From: an uncultured Oscillospiraceae bacterium
GTDB lineage: Bacteria; Bacillota; Clostridia; Oscillospirales; Ruminococcaceae
NCBI GenBank assembly: GCA_900547455.1
Contig: URGV01000047.1
Span: 1 to 14,177, forward strand
Direction of reading: 5' to 3'
Length of the DNA: 14,177 nucleotides
Made by a program: the position numbers and the translations under genes. Of the stretch, positions 1 through 7,152 are shown in pieces. Within the stretch, counting starts at the first letter, position 1; each line of letters opens with the position of its first letter. The notes below the pieces were generated by a model that worked only from the letters and a program-made list of their open reading frames with translations, searched no databases and was not told the DNA's origin.

Positions 1-76
1 CTTTCTCATCGGGGAGAAAGTCACCCGGGTGCAGGGCGGAGCGCCTGCAGGTGGGCGCAGGGGCTACCAGCCCCGC
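1..76. repeat. Partial copy of hairpin-rich repeat arm (third copy of the 13.0-13.8 kb arms)
   Basis: The window opens inside a hairpin: CTTTCTC (1-7) pairs with GAGAAAG (14-20) around a 6-nt loop, and is followed by TCACCCGGGTGC (21-32). The same layout (12-bp stem ending in TCACC, 6-nt loop, then CGGGTG) occurs at 13646-13681 and, reversed, at 12991-13026. Here the inner stem pairs differ (CTC/GAG instead of CGT/ACG) but pairing is kept. Further on are GCAGG (31-35)/CCTGC (44-48) and GGGGCT (60-65)/AGCCCC (69-74) with a 3-nt loop, matching the GGGGC-type hairpins of the other arms. The first half of the element must lie upstream of base 1. It sits downstream of rpoN. Confidence 0.6.
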
Positions 77-94
77 AAAAGCCCAGGGGGGGCT
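76..94 (-). terminator. Possible terminator for rpoN
   Basis: Read on the minus strand, about 25 bases past the rpoN stop, AGCCC (94-90) and GGGCT (84-80) form a 5-bp stem with a 5-nt loop, followed by TTTT. The stem is short and the T-run is only four, so this is a weak candidate. Confidence 0.35.
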
Positions 95-117
95 GCAGAC
101 CGCCCTTTTACAAAAAA

Positions 118-1503
118 CTAGTGGTGATGATGACCGCAGTCATCGTCGCAGCAGTGCTCCTCCTCGGACTGGGGATCATAAAAGATGCGGTGCTCGCTGT
201 CGGGGATGTTCAGCTCCTCCCGCAGACGCTCCACCAGCTCCTCGGTCATAAAGACACCGTCCTTGGCCATCAGCTGGGCCAGCTGTTCGTCGGTGTAGGG
301 CTCGTCCGGGTGCTCACTGCGGATAAGCTGCGCCAGCTGCTGGCGGATGGCCTCCATGCCCTCCTGCTGGGGGTGGTGCTCCCGCGCCAGGAAGTATTTC
401 ATCGGGTAGACGCCGAACGGCGACTGCAGGTACTTGTTTTTGAGGGTGGCCGAGACCAGCTCCTCCGGCATCGAGAGCGCCTGCGCCAGCTCCTGGATGG
501 GCAGGAGCTTGGTGTAGCGCGGTCCGTAACGGAAGAAGGGCTCCTGCAGCTTAATCAGCGCCTTGGTGATCTCCAATAGCGTCCTGCCACGGAAAGCGAT
601 CTGCTCCTGCAGCAGCTTGGCGTCGGCGATCTTTTCTTCCAGATATTCCCGCTCCTCGCGGTGTTCCTCCCCGCGGGCGCGCAGAAGCATGTTCTGATAT
701 TCCTCGTTGATGCGGATGCGCGGCAGCGAGTAGTCGTTGAGCGCCACATAGTATTCGTCCACAAATTTAATCATGGTGACATCCGGCAGGATGTAGGGCG
801 AGCGGCTGTGGCTGGTGTACTGGGAGCCGGGCTTGGGGTTTAGCCTGCGGATGCGCAGCATGGCCTGCTCGATTTCCTGCGCCGGGACACCAAAGCGGGC
901 GGCAAGCTCTGCCGGGTCGATGCTGCCGGTCAGGTCGATTTCGTCCAGCAGCCGGCGGGCAATCTCGTCGCCCTCGTCCAGCTGCAGGCACAAACATTCC
1001 TTCAGGCTGGAAGCGCCCACGCCCAGCGGCTCCAGGTTGCGGATGACCGCCAGCGCCTCGTCAAATTCCGACTCGCAGAAGCCTGCCTCGGCCAGGTCCT
1101 GAGCCTGAGCCAGCAGGTAGCCGTTCTCGTCCAGGCATCCGGCGAGGTAGTTTGCGGCGGCGCGGACCCGCTCGTCCAGCTGCTGCACACTGATCTGGCT
1201 GCGCAGGTGCTGCTCCAGCGTCTTGCCCTCGTGCATGTTGAGCAGGGCATAGTCCGGGTCCTCGGCCTCGGGCAGCTCGGTCTCCTTGTCAAAGTAGCCC
1301 AACCCCTCCTCAAAGTCGTTGGACTCCAGCCACTCCGCCTTGCGGGCGCGCATGTCCTCGTCGGTATAGCCGGTCAGGTTTTCCTCGATCTCGATGACCG
1401 GGTTTTCCAGCATCATTTCGTTGAGGTAGTGGTTCAAATGCAGGGTGTCCATCTTTAAAATTTTAAGCTGTCTTGCGTTGACAGCGTCCTTGGAAGCAGT
1501 CAT
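118..1503 (-). CDS. rpoN: RNA polymerase sigma-54 factor, divergent in its DNA-recognition motifs
   Basis: This 461-residue protein keeps the RpoN layout. A shortened region I (residues 1-40, with QLKILKMDTLHLNHYLNE and ENPVIE) replaces the usual glutamine-rich activator-interaction start. An acidic linker follows, then the core-binding domain (about 95-330, with NLEPLGVGASSLKECL and NPKPGSQY). The helix-turn-helix is at about 334-357, and NKYLQSPFGVYPMKYF follows. Family members direct RNA polymerase to -24/-12 promoters and need an AAA+ activator. Two hallmark motifs are altered. The RpoN box, normally ARRTVAKYRE, reads TEELVERLRE (420-429). The serine-arginine of the recognition helix reads Ser351-Ala352. 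The C-terminus carries an extra Cys/Asp/His-rich tail (451-461, ending GHHHH) that could bind metal. Start: the ATG at 1503 has AGAGGTGA just upstream; the further open frame toward 1839 does not resemble sigma-54. Identity is strong; whether it still recognises -24/-12 sites is doubtful. Confidence 0.88.
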   Translation of the reverse strand: MTASKDAVNARQLKILKMDTLHLNHYLNEMMLENPVIEIEENLTGYTDEDMRARKAEWLESNDFEEGLGYFDKETELPEAEDPDYALLNMHEGKTLEQHLRSQISVQQLDERVRAAANYLAGCLDENGYLLAQAQDLAEAGFCESEFDEALAVIRNLEPLGVGASSLKECLCLQLDEGDEIARRLLDEIDLTGSIDPAELAARFGVPAQEIEQAMLRIRRLNPKPGSQYTSHSRSPYILPDVTMIKFVDEYYVALNDYSLPRIRINEEYQNMLLRARGEEHREEREYLEEKIADAKLLQEQIAFRGRTLLEITKALIKLQEPFFRYGPRYTKLLPIQELAQALSMPEELVSATLKNKYLQSPFGVYPMKYFLAREHHPQQEGMEAIRQQLAQLIRSEHPDEPYTDEQLAQLMAKDGVFMTEELVERLREELNIPDSEHRIFYDPQSEEEHCCDDDCGHHHH

Positions 1504-1590
1504 GTTGTCTTGTTCACCTCTTATGGTATGATTGCCTGCGCCGTACAAATAGAAAAAAGCAGGCACGATTGGGGGGATTGATTTATATTT

Positions 1591-1599
1591 ATTATAGCA
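1591..1599 (-). promoter_or_regulatory. Extended -10 promoter for rpoN
   Basis: On the minus strand the bases read TGCTATAAT, a perfect extended -10 box. No good -35 is visible (TTTTCG at 17 bp spacing). A start about 7 bases downstream leaves a leader of about 80 nt. The leader contains a 7-bp inverted repeat, TGCCTGC (1533-1539)/GCAGGCA (1559-1565), with a 19-nt loop. Confidence 0.6.
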
Positions 1600-1745
1600 T
1601 ACCTTTCGGACAGCGAAAATGACCTGCGCGCTCTTTCGGGAAAATGAACAAAAACACGACAGAATTCTTGACGGATTGAGCGGCGGGCAGAGCGCCTTTG
1701 TGCCAAAAGGTGGCGAAACCTTGAAAAAATTTAATAGTTCACGCC

Positions 1746-1774
1746 TAGTCTTGGGAGGGAAAATCCGATATAAT
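1746..1774 (+). promoter_or_regulatory. Promoter for the zinc-ribbon membrane protein
   Basis: A perfect TATAAT lies at 1769-1774. The hexamer at 17 bp spacing, TAGTCT, is a poor -35. The surrounding bases GAAAAT-n-CG-n-TATAATAGG-n-GCAT match the promoter in front of hemW almost exactly, which supports function. Confidence 0.5.
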
Positions 1775-1844
1775 AGGTGCATGTGCGGGGAAATTCCCTT
1801 TTCTCGCAGAAGGATTTTTTGATTAGAAAGGTGTGTCACATTTC

Positions 1845-3779
1845 ATGAAGTGCGTCCACTGCGGCGGAGAATTTACCGCCGACCAGTTACAGGAAAATCA
1901 GGGAGCCTGCCCACACTGCGGCCAGCCGCAGCAGATGGAGGCGGACCCGCAGCCAGAAGAGACCAAAGAGCCAACAAGCGATCCGCAGGAAAAGCCTGAC
2001 AAGCCGGAAACTGCCGCGCCGCGCAAGCGCAGCAGCCTGCCCCTGATTGTGGGGGCGGTGGTGATCATCCTGGCGCTGGCAGCGGTGCTGTGGGCCGTGC
2101 TGGGAACCGGCGGCCAGCAGGTCACCGCCGAGCAGCACAACAACCCGACGGTACTGACCGCCTTCAGCGACGACGCCATCCGCTTTGCCATCGGCGACGA
2201 ACTGGTTGCCATGTACACCAACGATGCCGAGGATGAGACCGAGCGGCAGTACATCGCCAACGGCCTTTCCATCTCCACCCCATATATCGGCAGCCGCAAC
2301 TATGTGGAGCTGGCAAACGGCGAGGTTGTCTACCTGCCGATGAGCTTTGAGACCAGCGCGGAGATGGTCGGCAAGCTGTATGTGCGCACCGCCGACGGAG
2401 AAGAAAAGGTGCTGGACGAAAACGCCAGCGTCATCTACGCATACAGCGACAATGCGGTCTACTACAACAAGCTGGAGGATGACAAGTTGGTGCAGACCCG
2501 CTATATGGACGGGGAGCTGACGCCGGTTTCGGAGATTGCCGGTCAGGACAACATCGTTGTCACCAAGGCCTCCTCCGACAACAGCCTGCTGCAGGTGATA
2601 CAGCTGGACGATGACCAGAACACGGTGGCGGGCGGCTACATCTATAACGGCACGCTGCACCTGCTGGACACCCAGTACAACGTCTACAATATTTCCGATC
2701 AGGACGTCTTTGTTGTGTCCAGCGAGGAGGAAACCGGTCTGGTCACCCTCTACCGCGTCTCCGACCTGGAGACCGGGGAGCTTGAGCAGCTGGGCTCTGC
2801 GGTCAGCGAGGCGCTGCTGTACAGCGACGGCAGCATGGCCTTCATCGCCGACGCGGATCTGCAAGCCAACGAATACAACCCGGTCGGCAGCCTGTACCGG
2901 TACGACCCGGCCACCAAGACCGCCGAGAAATGGGCGGACAACGCGGTCGCCATTCTGGAGACAACCTCCCAGTCGGACGGCTGGAACGAGAATGTCCGTC
3001 AGCTTGCCACCAGCGAGATGCAGTCCACCAACGAGGAACGCCAGACCCTCTATCCGGGACAGCTGCACTACATCGACGCGCAGGGCAGCCTCCGCGCGGT
3101 CTCCCCGGACACCGCGACGGTGGGTCAGAGCGGCCTGGAGGGCTTCACCATCTACGAAAAATTCTACAGTGTCAACGGCTACGAGATCGACTATGACATC
3201 GATTTCACCGCCGCCAACAACACCTATATCTACTGGGGCGTCGAGGACCAGATGTACCGCTATCAGCTGGGCAGCATGCAGCAGCCCCAGGTGGTGACAC
3301 TGGACAGCTCGCTGGCAGAGCAGGGCACCACCGCCATGCAGGTCGGATACCTCATCACCGGCAGCGGCAACGTGCTGGAGGAGAGCGACTCCCGACTGGT
3401 GCTCAAAAACTTTGAGGACGACTCCACCTTCATCATTCTGGACAATGTCGGCACCATCACCCTGGTCGGCATGGACAACGACAGCGAGAACGTCTACTTT
3501 ATCTCGGAGGACAACAGCCTTTACTCCAAGGCGACCGAGAGCCGCAGCAATCCAAAGCACATCGCTTCCAAAGTAAAGGAGGCGGTGGCCACCAGCGATG
3601 GACTGTACTTTTTGCAGGAATCGGAAAATCAGCCCGAGCCGGTGATCGGTGAGTCGGGCGAGGTGGAGGAGACCGAGCCGGTCACCGACCTGATGTATCT
3701 GCCGTATGGACAGAGCCAGCCGCAGAAGCTGCTGGAAAACGTCACCAGCATCTCCTCCTACTACTTCCCACAAAATTAG
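1845..3779 (+). CDS. Zinc-ribbon single-pass membrane protein with large predicted extracellular domain, function unknown
   Basis: The protein has 644 residues. Two CxxC pairs (C3, C6, C22, C25) form an N-terminal zinc ribbon. A proline- and charge-rich linker (about 30-60), a basic KR-rich stop (60-62) and one hydrophobic helix (about 65-86) follow, so the ribbon should be cytoplasmic. Residues 87-644 should be outside. They are rich in Asp, Tyr and repeated short strands such as NAVYYNKL, TYIYWGVEDQMYRY, NSLYSKA and DGLYFLQE, which suggests a beta-propeller-like fold. This general layout is common in Clostridia but I know no defined function. The ATG at 1845 was chosen because AAGGTG (1828-1833) lies 11 bases upstream; a GTG at 1833 in frame overlaps that site. 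The gene diverges from rpoN and is followed by a clear terminator, so it is probably monocistronic. Similarity to signalling or cell-envelope sensors is inference only. Confidence 0.85.
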   Translation: MKCVHCGGEFTADQLQENQGACPHCGQPQQMEADPQPEETKEPTSDPQEKPDKPETAAPRKRSSLPLIVGAVVIILALAAVLWAVLGTGGQQVTAEQHNNPTVLTAFSDDAIRFAIGDELVAMYTNDAEDETERQYIANGLSISTPYIGSRNYVELANGEVVYLPMSFETSAEMVGKLYVRTADGEEKVLDENASVIYAYSDNAVYYNKLEDDKLVQTRYMDGELTPVSEIAGQDNIVVTKASSDNSLLQVIQLDDDQNTVAGGYIYNGTLHLLDTQYNVYNISDQDVFVVSSEEETGLVTLYRVSDLETGELEQLGSAVSEALLYSDGSMAFIADADLQANEYNPVGSLYRYDPATKTAEKWADNAVAILETTSQSDGWNENVRQLATSEMQSTNEERQTLYPGQLHYIDAQGSLRAVSPDTATVGQSGLEGFTIYEKFYSVNGYEIDYDIDFTAANNTYIYWGVEDQMYRYQLGSMQQPQVVTLDSSLAEQGTTAMQVGYLITGSGNVLEESDSRLVLKNFEDDSTFIILDNVGTITLVGMDNDSENVYFISEDNSLYSKATESRSNPKHIASKVKEAVATSDGLYFLQESENQPEPVIGESGEVEETEPVTDLMYLPYGQSQPQKLLENVTSISSYYFPQN

Positions 3780-3792
3780 GCTTGTGAACAGG

Positions 3793-3827
3793 GGCGCGGA
3801 CCTTCGGTAAAGGGCCGCGCCTTTTTT
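3793..3827 (+). terminator. Rho-independent terminator
   Basis: GGCGCGG (3793-3799) pairs with CCGCGCC (3815-3821), helped by inner CC/GG pairs, and is followed by six T (3822-3827). It lies 13 bases after the stop of the zinc-ribbon protein gene. Confidence 0.9.
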
Positions 3828-3845
3828 GCTGCCCCAAAACAAGGC

Positions 3846-3874
3846 TGGAGAATCGGGCGAAAATGCGCTATAAT
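3846..3874 (+). promoter_or_regulatory. Promoter for hemW
   Basis: TGGAGA (3846-3851), 17 bp, TATAAT (3869-3874). The region GAAAAT-n-CG-n-TATAATAGG-n-GCAT is shared with the promoter at 1769. The expected leader is about 30 nt, with AGGAGG at 3898-3903. Confidence 0.65.
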
Positions 3875-3911
3875 AGGAGCATAACCAAAAAGGAAAAAGG
3901 AGGATTTGGGG

Positions 3912-5024
3912 ATGCTGGGAATCTATATCCATATCCCGTTCTGTCTTTCCAAGTGCCCCTACTGCGACTTCTACTCGCTGCCCTACCGCGAGGAGCTGGC
4001 GCAGCAGTATGTGCAGGCGGCGGTGCGGGCGGTGGAAACGGCCCCCGCAGCGGGGCAGGCGGTGGACAGCGTCTACTTTGGCGGCGGCACGCCGGTGCTG
4101 CTGGGAGAGAGACTTCTGGAGATTTTGTCCGCGGTGCGGCGGCGCTTTGCGGTGCAGCCGGAAAGCGAGATCACGCTGGAGGCAAACCCCGCCGCCATGA
4201 CCTTTGCCCAGCTGCAGGCGCTGCGGGAAGGGGGCTTTAACCGCATCTCGATGGGGGTGCAGTCCGCCTCGGACCGCGAGCTGCAGACGCTGGGCCGCCG
4301 GCACAGCTTTGCTCAGGCGCAGCAGAGTGTGCAGATGGCGCAGGCAGCGGGCTTTCGGAACGTCTCGGTCGACCTGATGCTCGGCACGCCCGGGCAGACC
4401 GCGCAGGCCATCGACCGCTTTGTCGAGACCTTCGATGCGCTGGGGGTGCAGCACATCTCCGGCTACCTTTTAAAGATCGAGCCGGGCACCCCCTTTGCGC
4501 GGCAGCACGTCGAGAGGGACTGCCCGGACGAGGAGCGCAGCGCCGACCTCTACCTGCACACCGTCGAGCAGATGGCCCGCCACGGCTTTTTGCAGTACGA
4601 GGTGTCCAACTTTGCGCGGCCGGGCTTTGAAAGCCGCCACAACCTGAAGTACTGGCGGTGCGAGCAATACTTGGGGCTGGGCCCGGCGGCGCACTCCTTC
4701 TGGGAGGGCAGGCGGTTTTATTTTCCGCGCGATCTGGCGGGCTTTGTGGCGGCGCAGGACCCCTGGGCGCTGCGTGTGGACGACGGCCCGGGCGGAGAGC
4801 TGGAGGAGCAGCTGATGCTGCGCCTGCGCCTGAGCGAGGGGATTTCGCTCGATTGGATTCGGGAACATTTTTCGGCCGATACAAAAAAGCTGGAGCAGCG
4901 GGCGCGCTTTCTGCAGCAGCATGGGCTGACCCTTCTGAAGGGTGGCCGGCTGCGGCTGACCCCGCAGGGATTTTTGGTCTCCAACAGCGTCATTGTGGAT
5001 TTGTTGGAAACGGTGGAGGTTTAG
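3912..5024 (+). CDS. hemW: Radical SAM heme chaperone HemW (HemN-like)
   Basis: This 370-residue protein is a typical full-length HemW. C11, C15 and C18 (CLSKCPYC) form the CxxxCxxC site for the [4Fe-4S] cluster that reductively cleaves S-adenosylmethionine. GGGTP (57-61) and SMGVQSAS are the SAM-binding strands. HISGYLLKIEPGTPFA, YEVSNFARPGFESRHNLKYW and YLGLGPAAHSF are HemW signatures. The C-terminal HemN_C-type domain starts around LMLRLRLSEGIS and ends with RLTPQGFLVSNSVIVDLL. HemW proteins bind heme and deliver it to membrane respiratory enzymes. They are often annotated as coproporphyrinogen III dehydrogenase, but lack that activity when the cysteine pattern is CxxxCxxC. The ATG at 3912 has AGGAGG 8 bases upstream; a TTG two codons earlier is too close to that site. 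In many Firmicutes hemW lies by lepA and hrcA, but not in this window. A promoter directly upstream makes it independent of the preceding gene. Confidence 0.93.
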   Translation: MLGIYIHIPFCLSKCPYCDFYSLPYREELAQQYVQAAVRAVETAPAAGQAVDSVYFGGGTPVLLGERLLEILSAVRRRFAVQPESEITLEANPAAMTFAQLQALREGGFNRISMGVQSASDRELQTLGRRHSFAQAQQSVQMAQAAGFRNVSVDLMLGTPGQTAQAIDRFVETFDALGVQHISGYLLKIEPGTPFARQHVERDCPDEERSADLYLHTVEQMARHGFLQYEVSNFARPGFESRHNLKYWRCEQYLGLGPAAHSFWEGRRFYFPRDLAGFVAAQDPWALRVDDGPGGELEEQLMLRLRLSEGISLDWIREHFSADTKKLEQRARFLQQHGLTLLKGGRLRLTPQGFLVSNSVIVDLLETVEV

Positions 5025-5048
5025 CGCAAAAGTTTTACACAGAAATGC

Positions 5049-5077
5049 TTGTGCAGTTTTACCAACTGTGTTACAAT
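5049..5077 (+). promoter_or_regulatory. Promoter for the 2-hydroxyacid dehydrogenase
   Basis: TTGTGC (5049-5054), 17 bp, TACAAT (5072-5077), with TG one base before the -10 (TGTTACAAT). The ribosome binding site AGGAGG (5121-5126) lies 9 bases before the ATG. Confidence 0.7.
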
Positions 5078-5135
5078 AAAGGGAAATCGATCCGTTCCGG
5101 GTCGAGAGCATTTTTGGGCGAGGAGGAGTGTTTTT

Positions 5136-6098
5136 ATGAAAATTCTGGTATTGGACGGGTTCGCGCTGAATCCAGGCGACCTGAGCTGGAAGGGAATCAA
5201 GGAATTGGGGACGACGGTTGTCTATGACCGCACCGAGCAGGCGCGCATCCTCAACCGCATCGGAGACGCCGAGATCGTGCTGGTCAACAAGTGCCCGATC
5301 ACGCGGGAGACCATTGAGGCCTGCCCGAACCTGAAGCTCATCTGCGTCACCGCAACCGGCTACAACACCGTCGACGTGCAGGCGGCCAAGGAAAAGGGAA
5401 TCCTGGTCTGCAACGTGCCGACCTATGCGACCGAGGCGGTGACCCAGCATGTCTTTGCGATGCTGTTTGCCATCACCAACCGCGTCTATGAGCACGCGCA
5501 GTCGGTGCGCGCGGGGGATTGGCAGCGCGCGCCGGACTTCTCCTACCGCAAGACCCCGCTGGACGAGATTGCCGGGCAGACAATGGGCATCATCGGCGCG
5601 GGACGCATCGGCATGAGCGTGGCCAGGGTGGCCAAGGCTTTTGGCATGAAGGTGCTGTGCTACAATGGGAACAATCCGCATCCGGAATGGGAGGATGAGC
5701 AGCTCCGCTTTGTCTCGTTTGACGAGCTGCTGGCAAATTCGGACATCATCTCGCTGCACTGTCCGCTGACTGCCGAGACCGAGAATATGATCCGCCGCGA
5801 GACCATCGCCAAGATGAAGAAGGGCGTCATCATCATCAACACCGCCCGTGGCAAGATCATCAACGACACCGATCTGGCAAACGCCCTGTCCAGCGGCAGG
5901 GTGGGCTATGCCGCCATCGACGTGCTGGCCGAGGAGCCGCCGGTGCACGGTTCGCCGCTGATCGAGCAGCCGCACTGTATGGTCACCCCACACATCGCCT
6001 GGGCGCCGCTGCAGGCCCGCCGCCGCTGCATGCAGATTGTGGAGGACAACATCCGCGCCTTCCAGCAGGGCAAGCCGCAGAACGTGGTGGCAGGCTGA
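5136..6098 (+). CDS. D-isomer-specific 2-hydroxyacid dehydrogenase, glycerate dehydrogenase (hydroxypyruvate reductase)-like
   Basis: This 320-residue protein has the full family layout: a split catalytic domain (1-100 and about 290-320) around a Rossmann domain with GAGRIG (154-159). The catalytic triad is visible as Arg238 (NTARGK), Glu267 (VLAEEPP) and His286 (TPHIAWA). The start, MKILVLDGFALNPGDLSW, resembles glycerate dehydrogenases, which interconvert hydroxypyruvate and D-glycerate with NAD(P)H. D-lactate or other 2-keto acid activity cannot be excluded. At the end of the second Rossmann strand, where NAD-specific enzymes usually have Asp, there is Asn177 (LCYNGN), so cofactor preference is uncertain. 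The ATG has AGGAGG 9 bases upstream, and a promoter lies at 5049-5077. The stop codon TGA (6096-6098) forms the loop of the first hairpin of the 27-nt repeat array that follows. Confidence 0.88.
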   Translation: MKILVLDGFALNPGDLSWKGIKELGTTVVYDRTEQARILNRIGDAEIVLVNKCPITRETIEACPNLKLICVTATGYNTVDVQAAKEKGILVCNVPTYATEAVTQHVFAMLFAITNRVYEHAQSVRAGDWQRAPDFSYRKTPLDEIAGQTMGIIGAGRIGMSVARVAKAFGMKVLCYNGNNPHPEWEDEQLRFVSFDELLANSDIISLHCPLTAETENMIRRETIAKMKKGVIIINTARGKIINDTDLANALSSGRVGYAAIDVLAEEPPVHGSPLIEQPHCMVTPHIAWAPLQARRRCMQIVEDNIRAFQQGKPQNVVAG

Positions 6099-6276
6099 GC
6101 CTGCACCCAATTCGCGCCGGGCTGAGCCCGGACCCAATTCGCGAACGGAGCTTCTGGTGCTCGGAACTTAACGTTCTCGCGCAGATCGCTTGCCTCTGGC
6201 TGCGCTCGGTGGAGTGACACCGCACCCGATTCGCGCCGGGCTGAGCTGAGCGGCATGATGCCGCTGCCAATTCACG
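6090..6276. repeat. Array of 27-nt hairpin units with invariant TGA loop
   Basis: Each unit is six bases, TGA, six complementary bases, then a 12-base spacer ACCCAATTCGCG. Unit 1 (6090-6116) has stem GCAGGC/GCCTGC and unit 2 (6117-6143) has CCGGGC/GCCCGG, with identical spacers. Unit 3 (6209-6235) has a decayed stem GTGGAG/CACCGC and spacer ACCCGATTCGCG. Unit 4 (6250-6276) has stem GCGGCA/TGCCGC and spacer TGCCAATTCACG. A fragment CCGGGCTGAGC (6236-6246) precedes unit 4, and a lone spacer-like ACCCAGTTTGCG lies at 6316-6327. Stem sequences differ but pairing is kept in units 1, 2 and 4. Unit 1 overlaps the end of the dehydrogenase gene. Together with the hairpin repeat after it, this accounts for most of the gene-free stretch 6099-6449. 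Confidence 0.8.
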
Positions 6277-6335
6277 TATTGGTTAGGTGGGTGGCCCTGG
6301 TTTCTACCTCGCGGCACCCAGTTTGCGGAAAAGAA

Positions 6336-6418
6336 AATGAAATTTTCGTCCACCTTTTTCAAAAGGTGGCAGGTGTCCAGCGGGCAGCGCCTGCTGTTCG
6401 AGCTCCGCAGAGCTCGAA
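6336..6418 (+). repeat. Intergenic hairpin repeat, copy 1 (copy 2 at 7744-7803, reversed)
   Basis: AAATTTTCGTC leads into an inverted repeat, CCACCTTTT (6350-6358)/AAAAGGTGG (6361-6369). A second hairpin follows, AGCGGGC (6379-6385)/GCCTGCT (6389-6395), and a third, TTCGAGCTC (6397-6405)/GAGCTCGAA (6410-6418), with loop CGCA. Read on the minus strand, 7803-7744 repeats the leader and the 20-base inverted repeat, with a compensated base-pair change (CCACC/GGTGG to CAACC/GGTTG), then a different hairpin at the same offset. Confidence 0.7.
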
Positions 6419-6449
6419 ACGCCTTTGCATAAAATAAGGAGGAGTCGAG

Positions 6450-7082
6450 ATGCTTAAAAAGCTGCTTTTCTTTTTGCTGCCGGTGCTGGTGCTGCTGGGC
6501 GGCTGTTCCGCTGCGCAGGGTAAGGCGGGCGGCGCGCAGACCGTTTCCTTCCCGGCAAACCAGGAAGGGAAGGACGAGTACAACGCCGCCATCTACGACA
6601 CCGAGCCCTTCACCCTCTCGGTCGAGCTGCCGGAGGGCTGGACGCTCGGGGATGCAAAGGAGAAGGGAAGTGTTGTGGGCCCGGATGGCCTGCTGTATAC
6701 GCCGGTGGGCATCTTCAGGGAGGGGGAGCAGGTCGGCACGGTCGGCTTTAACATCTATGAGGAGGCCGAAGGGGTGCCGCCGGAGCAGTACTATCAGGTG
6801 GTTTACAGCGCCATCCGGCTGGGAAGCGTGGCCTTTTGGAATGTCGACCCCTATCAGCCGCTCTGTCAGATCGGCAACGGTGAGACCACCCTGGCCACCG
6901 TCTGCTACAAGGACCCGGAGCAGATGGGGGAGGGAAAGTCTGCGGCGGCGATTCCCTACATCGAGGAACAGGGCATCCTCTCCTATGACCGGGAGCGCAG
7001 GGTGTATGTCGGCTTCCACTTCACCGAGACGCTTGCGCAGGACGAGCTGGAGGCGATTGCAAAGAGCGTCGCGATTGACTAA
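6450..7082 (+). CDS. Predicted lipoprotein, function unknown
   Basis: This 210-residue protein begins MLKKLLFFLLPVLVLLGGC, a typical type II signal peptide: two lysines, a hydrophobic stretch and a lipobox LGGC with the lipidated Cys19. The mature part begins with a short flexible linker. It then looks like one small globular domain with a central PEGWTL motif and a C-terminal helix (AQDELEAIAKSVAID). PEGW-like turns are common in Clostridial lipoproteins that hold a single alpha/beta domain, but I cannot name the family. It should be anchored to the outer face of the membrane. AGGAGG (6437-6442) lies 7 bases before the ATG. No good promoter could be placed upstream because hairpin repeats fill that space. 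The neighbours give no clue to the role. Confidence 0.85.
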   Translation: MLKKLLFFLLPVLVLLGGCSAAQGKAGGAQTVSFPANQEGKDEYNAAIYDTEPFTLSVELPEGWTLGDAKEKGSVVGPDGLLYTPVGIFREGEQVGTVGFNIYEEAEGVPPEQYYQVVYSAIRLGSVAFWNVDPYQPLCQIGNGETTLATVCYKDPEQMGEGKSAAAIPYIEEQGILSYDRERRVYVGFHFTETLAQDELEAIAKSVAID

Positions 7083-7152
7083 CCGGACCTATCAAATGTG
7101 ACCAATCAAAAGACAGGGATTTCACATATCTTACAAAAATCGAAAAATGAGA

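Noticed and set aside
1504..1839. N-terminal extension of the sigma-54 protein
   Set aside because: The extra residues do not resemble sigma-54, and a ribosome binding site and promoter lie between 1504 and 1600.
1887..4454. An 855-codon minus-strand open frame antisense to the zinc-ribbon protein and hemW
   Set aside because: It reads like an antisense shadow rich in His, Leu and Arg, spans a terminator and two promoters, and overlaps two convincing genes.
3912..5024. Oxygen-independent coproporphyrinogen III dehydrogenase (HemN)
   Set aside because: The CxxxCxxC without the additional HemN cysteine, the short length and the RHNLKYW and LGLGPAAHS motifs fit HemW better.
4470..6137. A 555-codon minus-strand open frame opposite hemW and the hydroxyacid dehydrogenase
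   Set aside because: No family signature; it is a mirror of two well-supported genes with good ribosome binding sites.
6090..6276. CRISPR array
   Set aside because: The 27-nt units lack unique spacers; the variable part is itself a hairpin stem, and units are adjacent or irregularly spaced.
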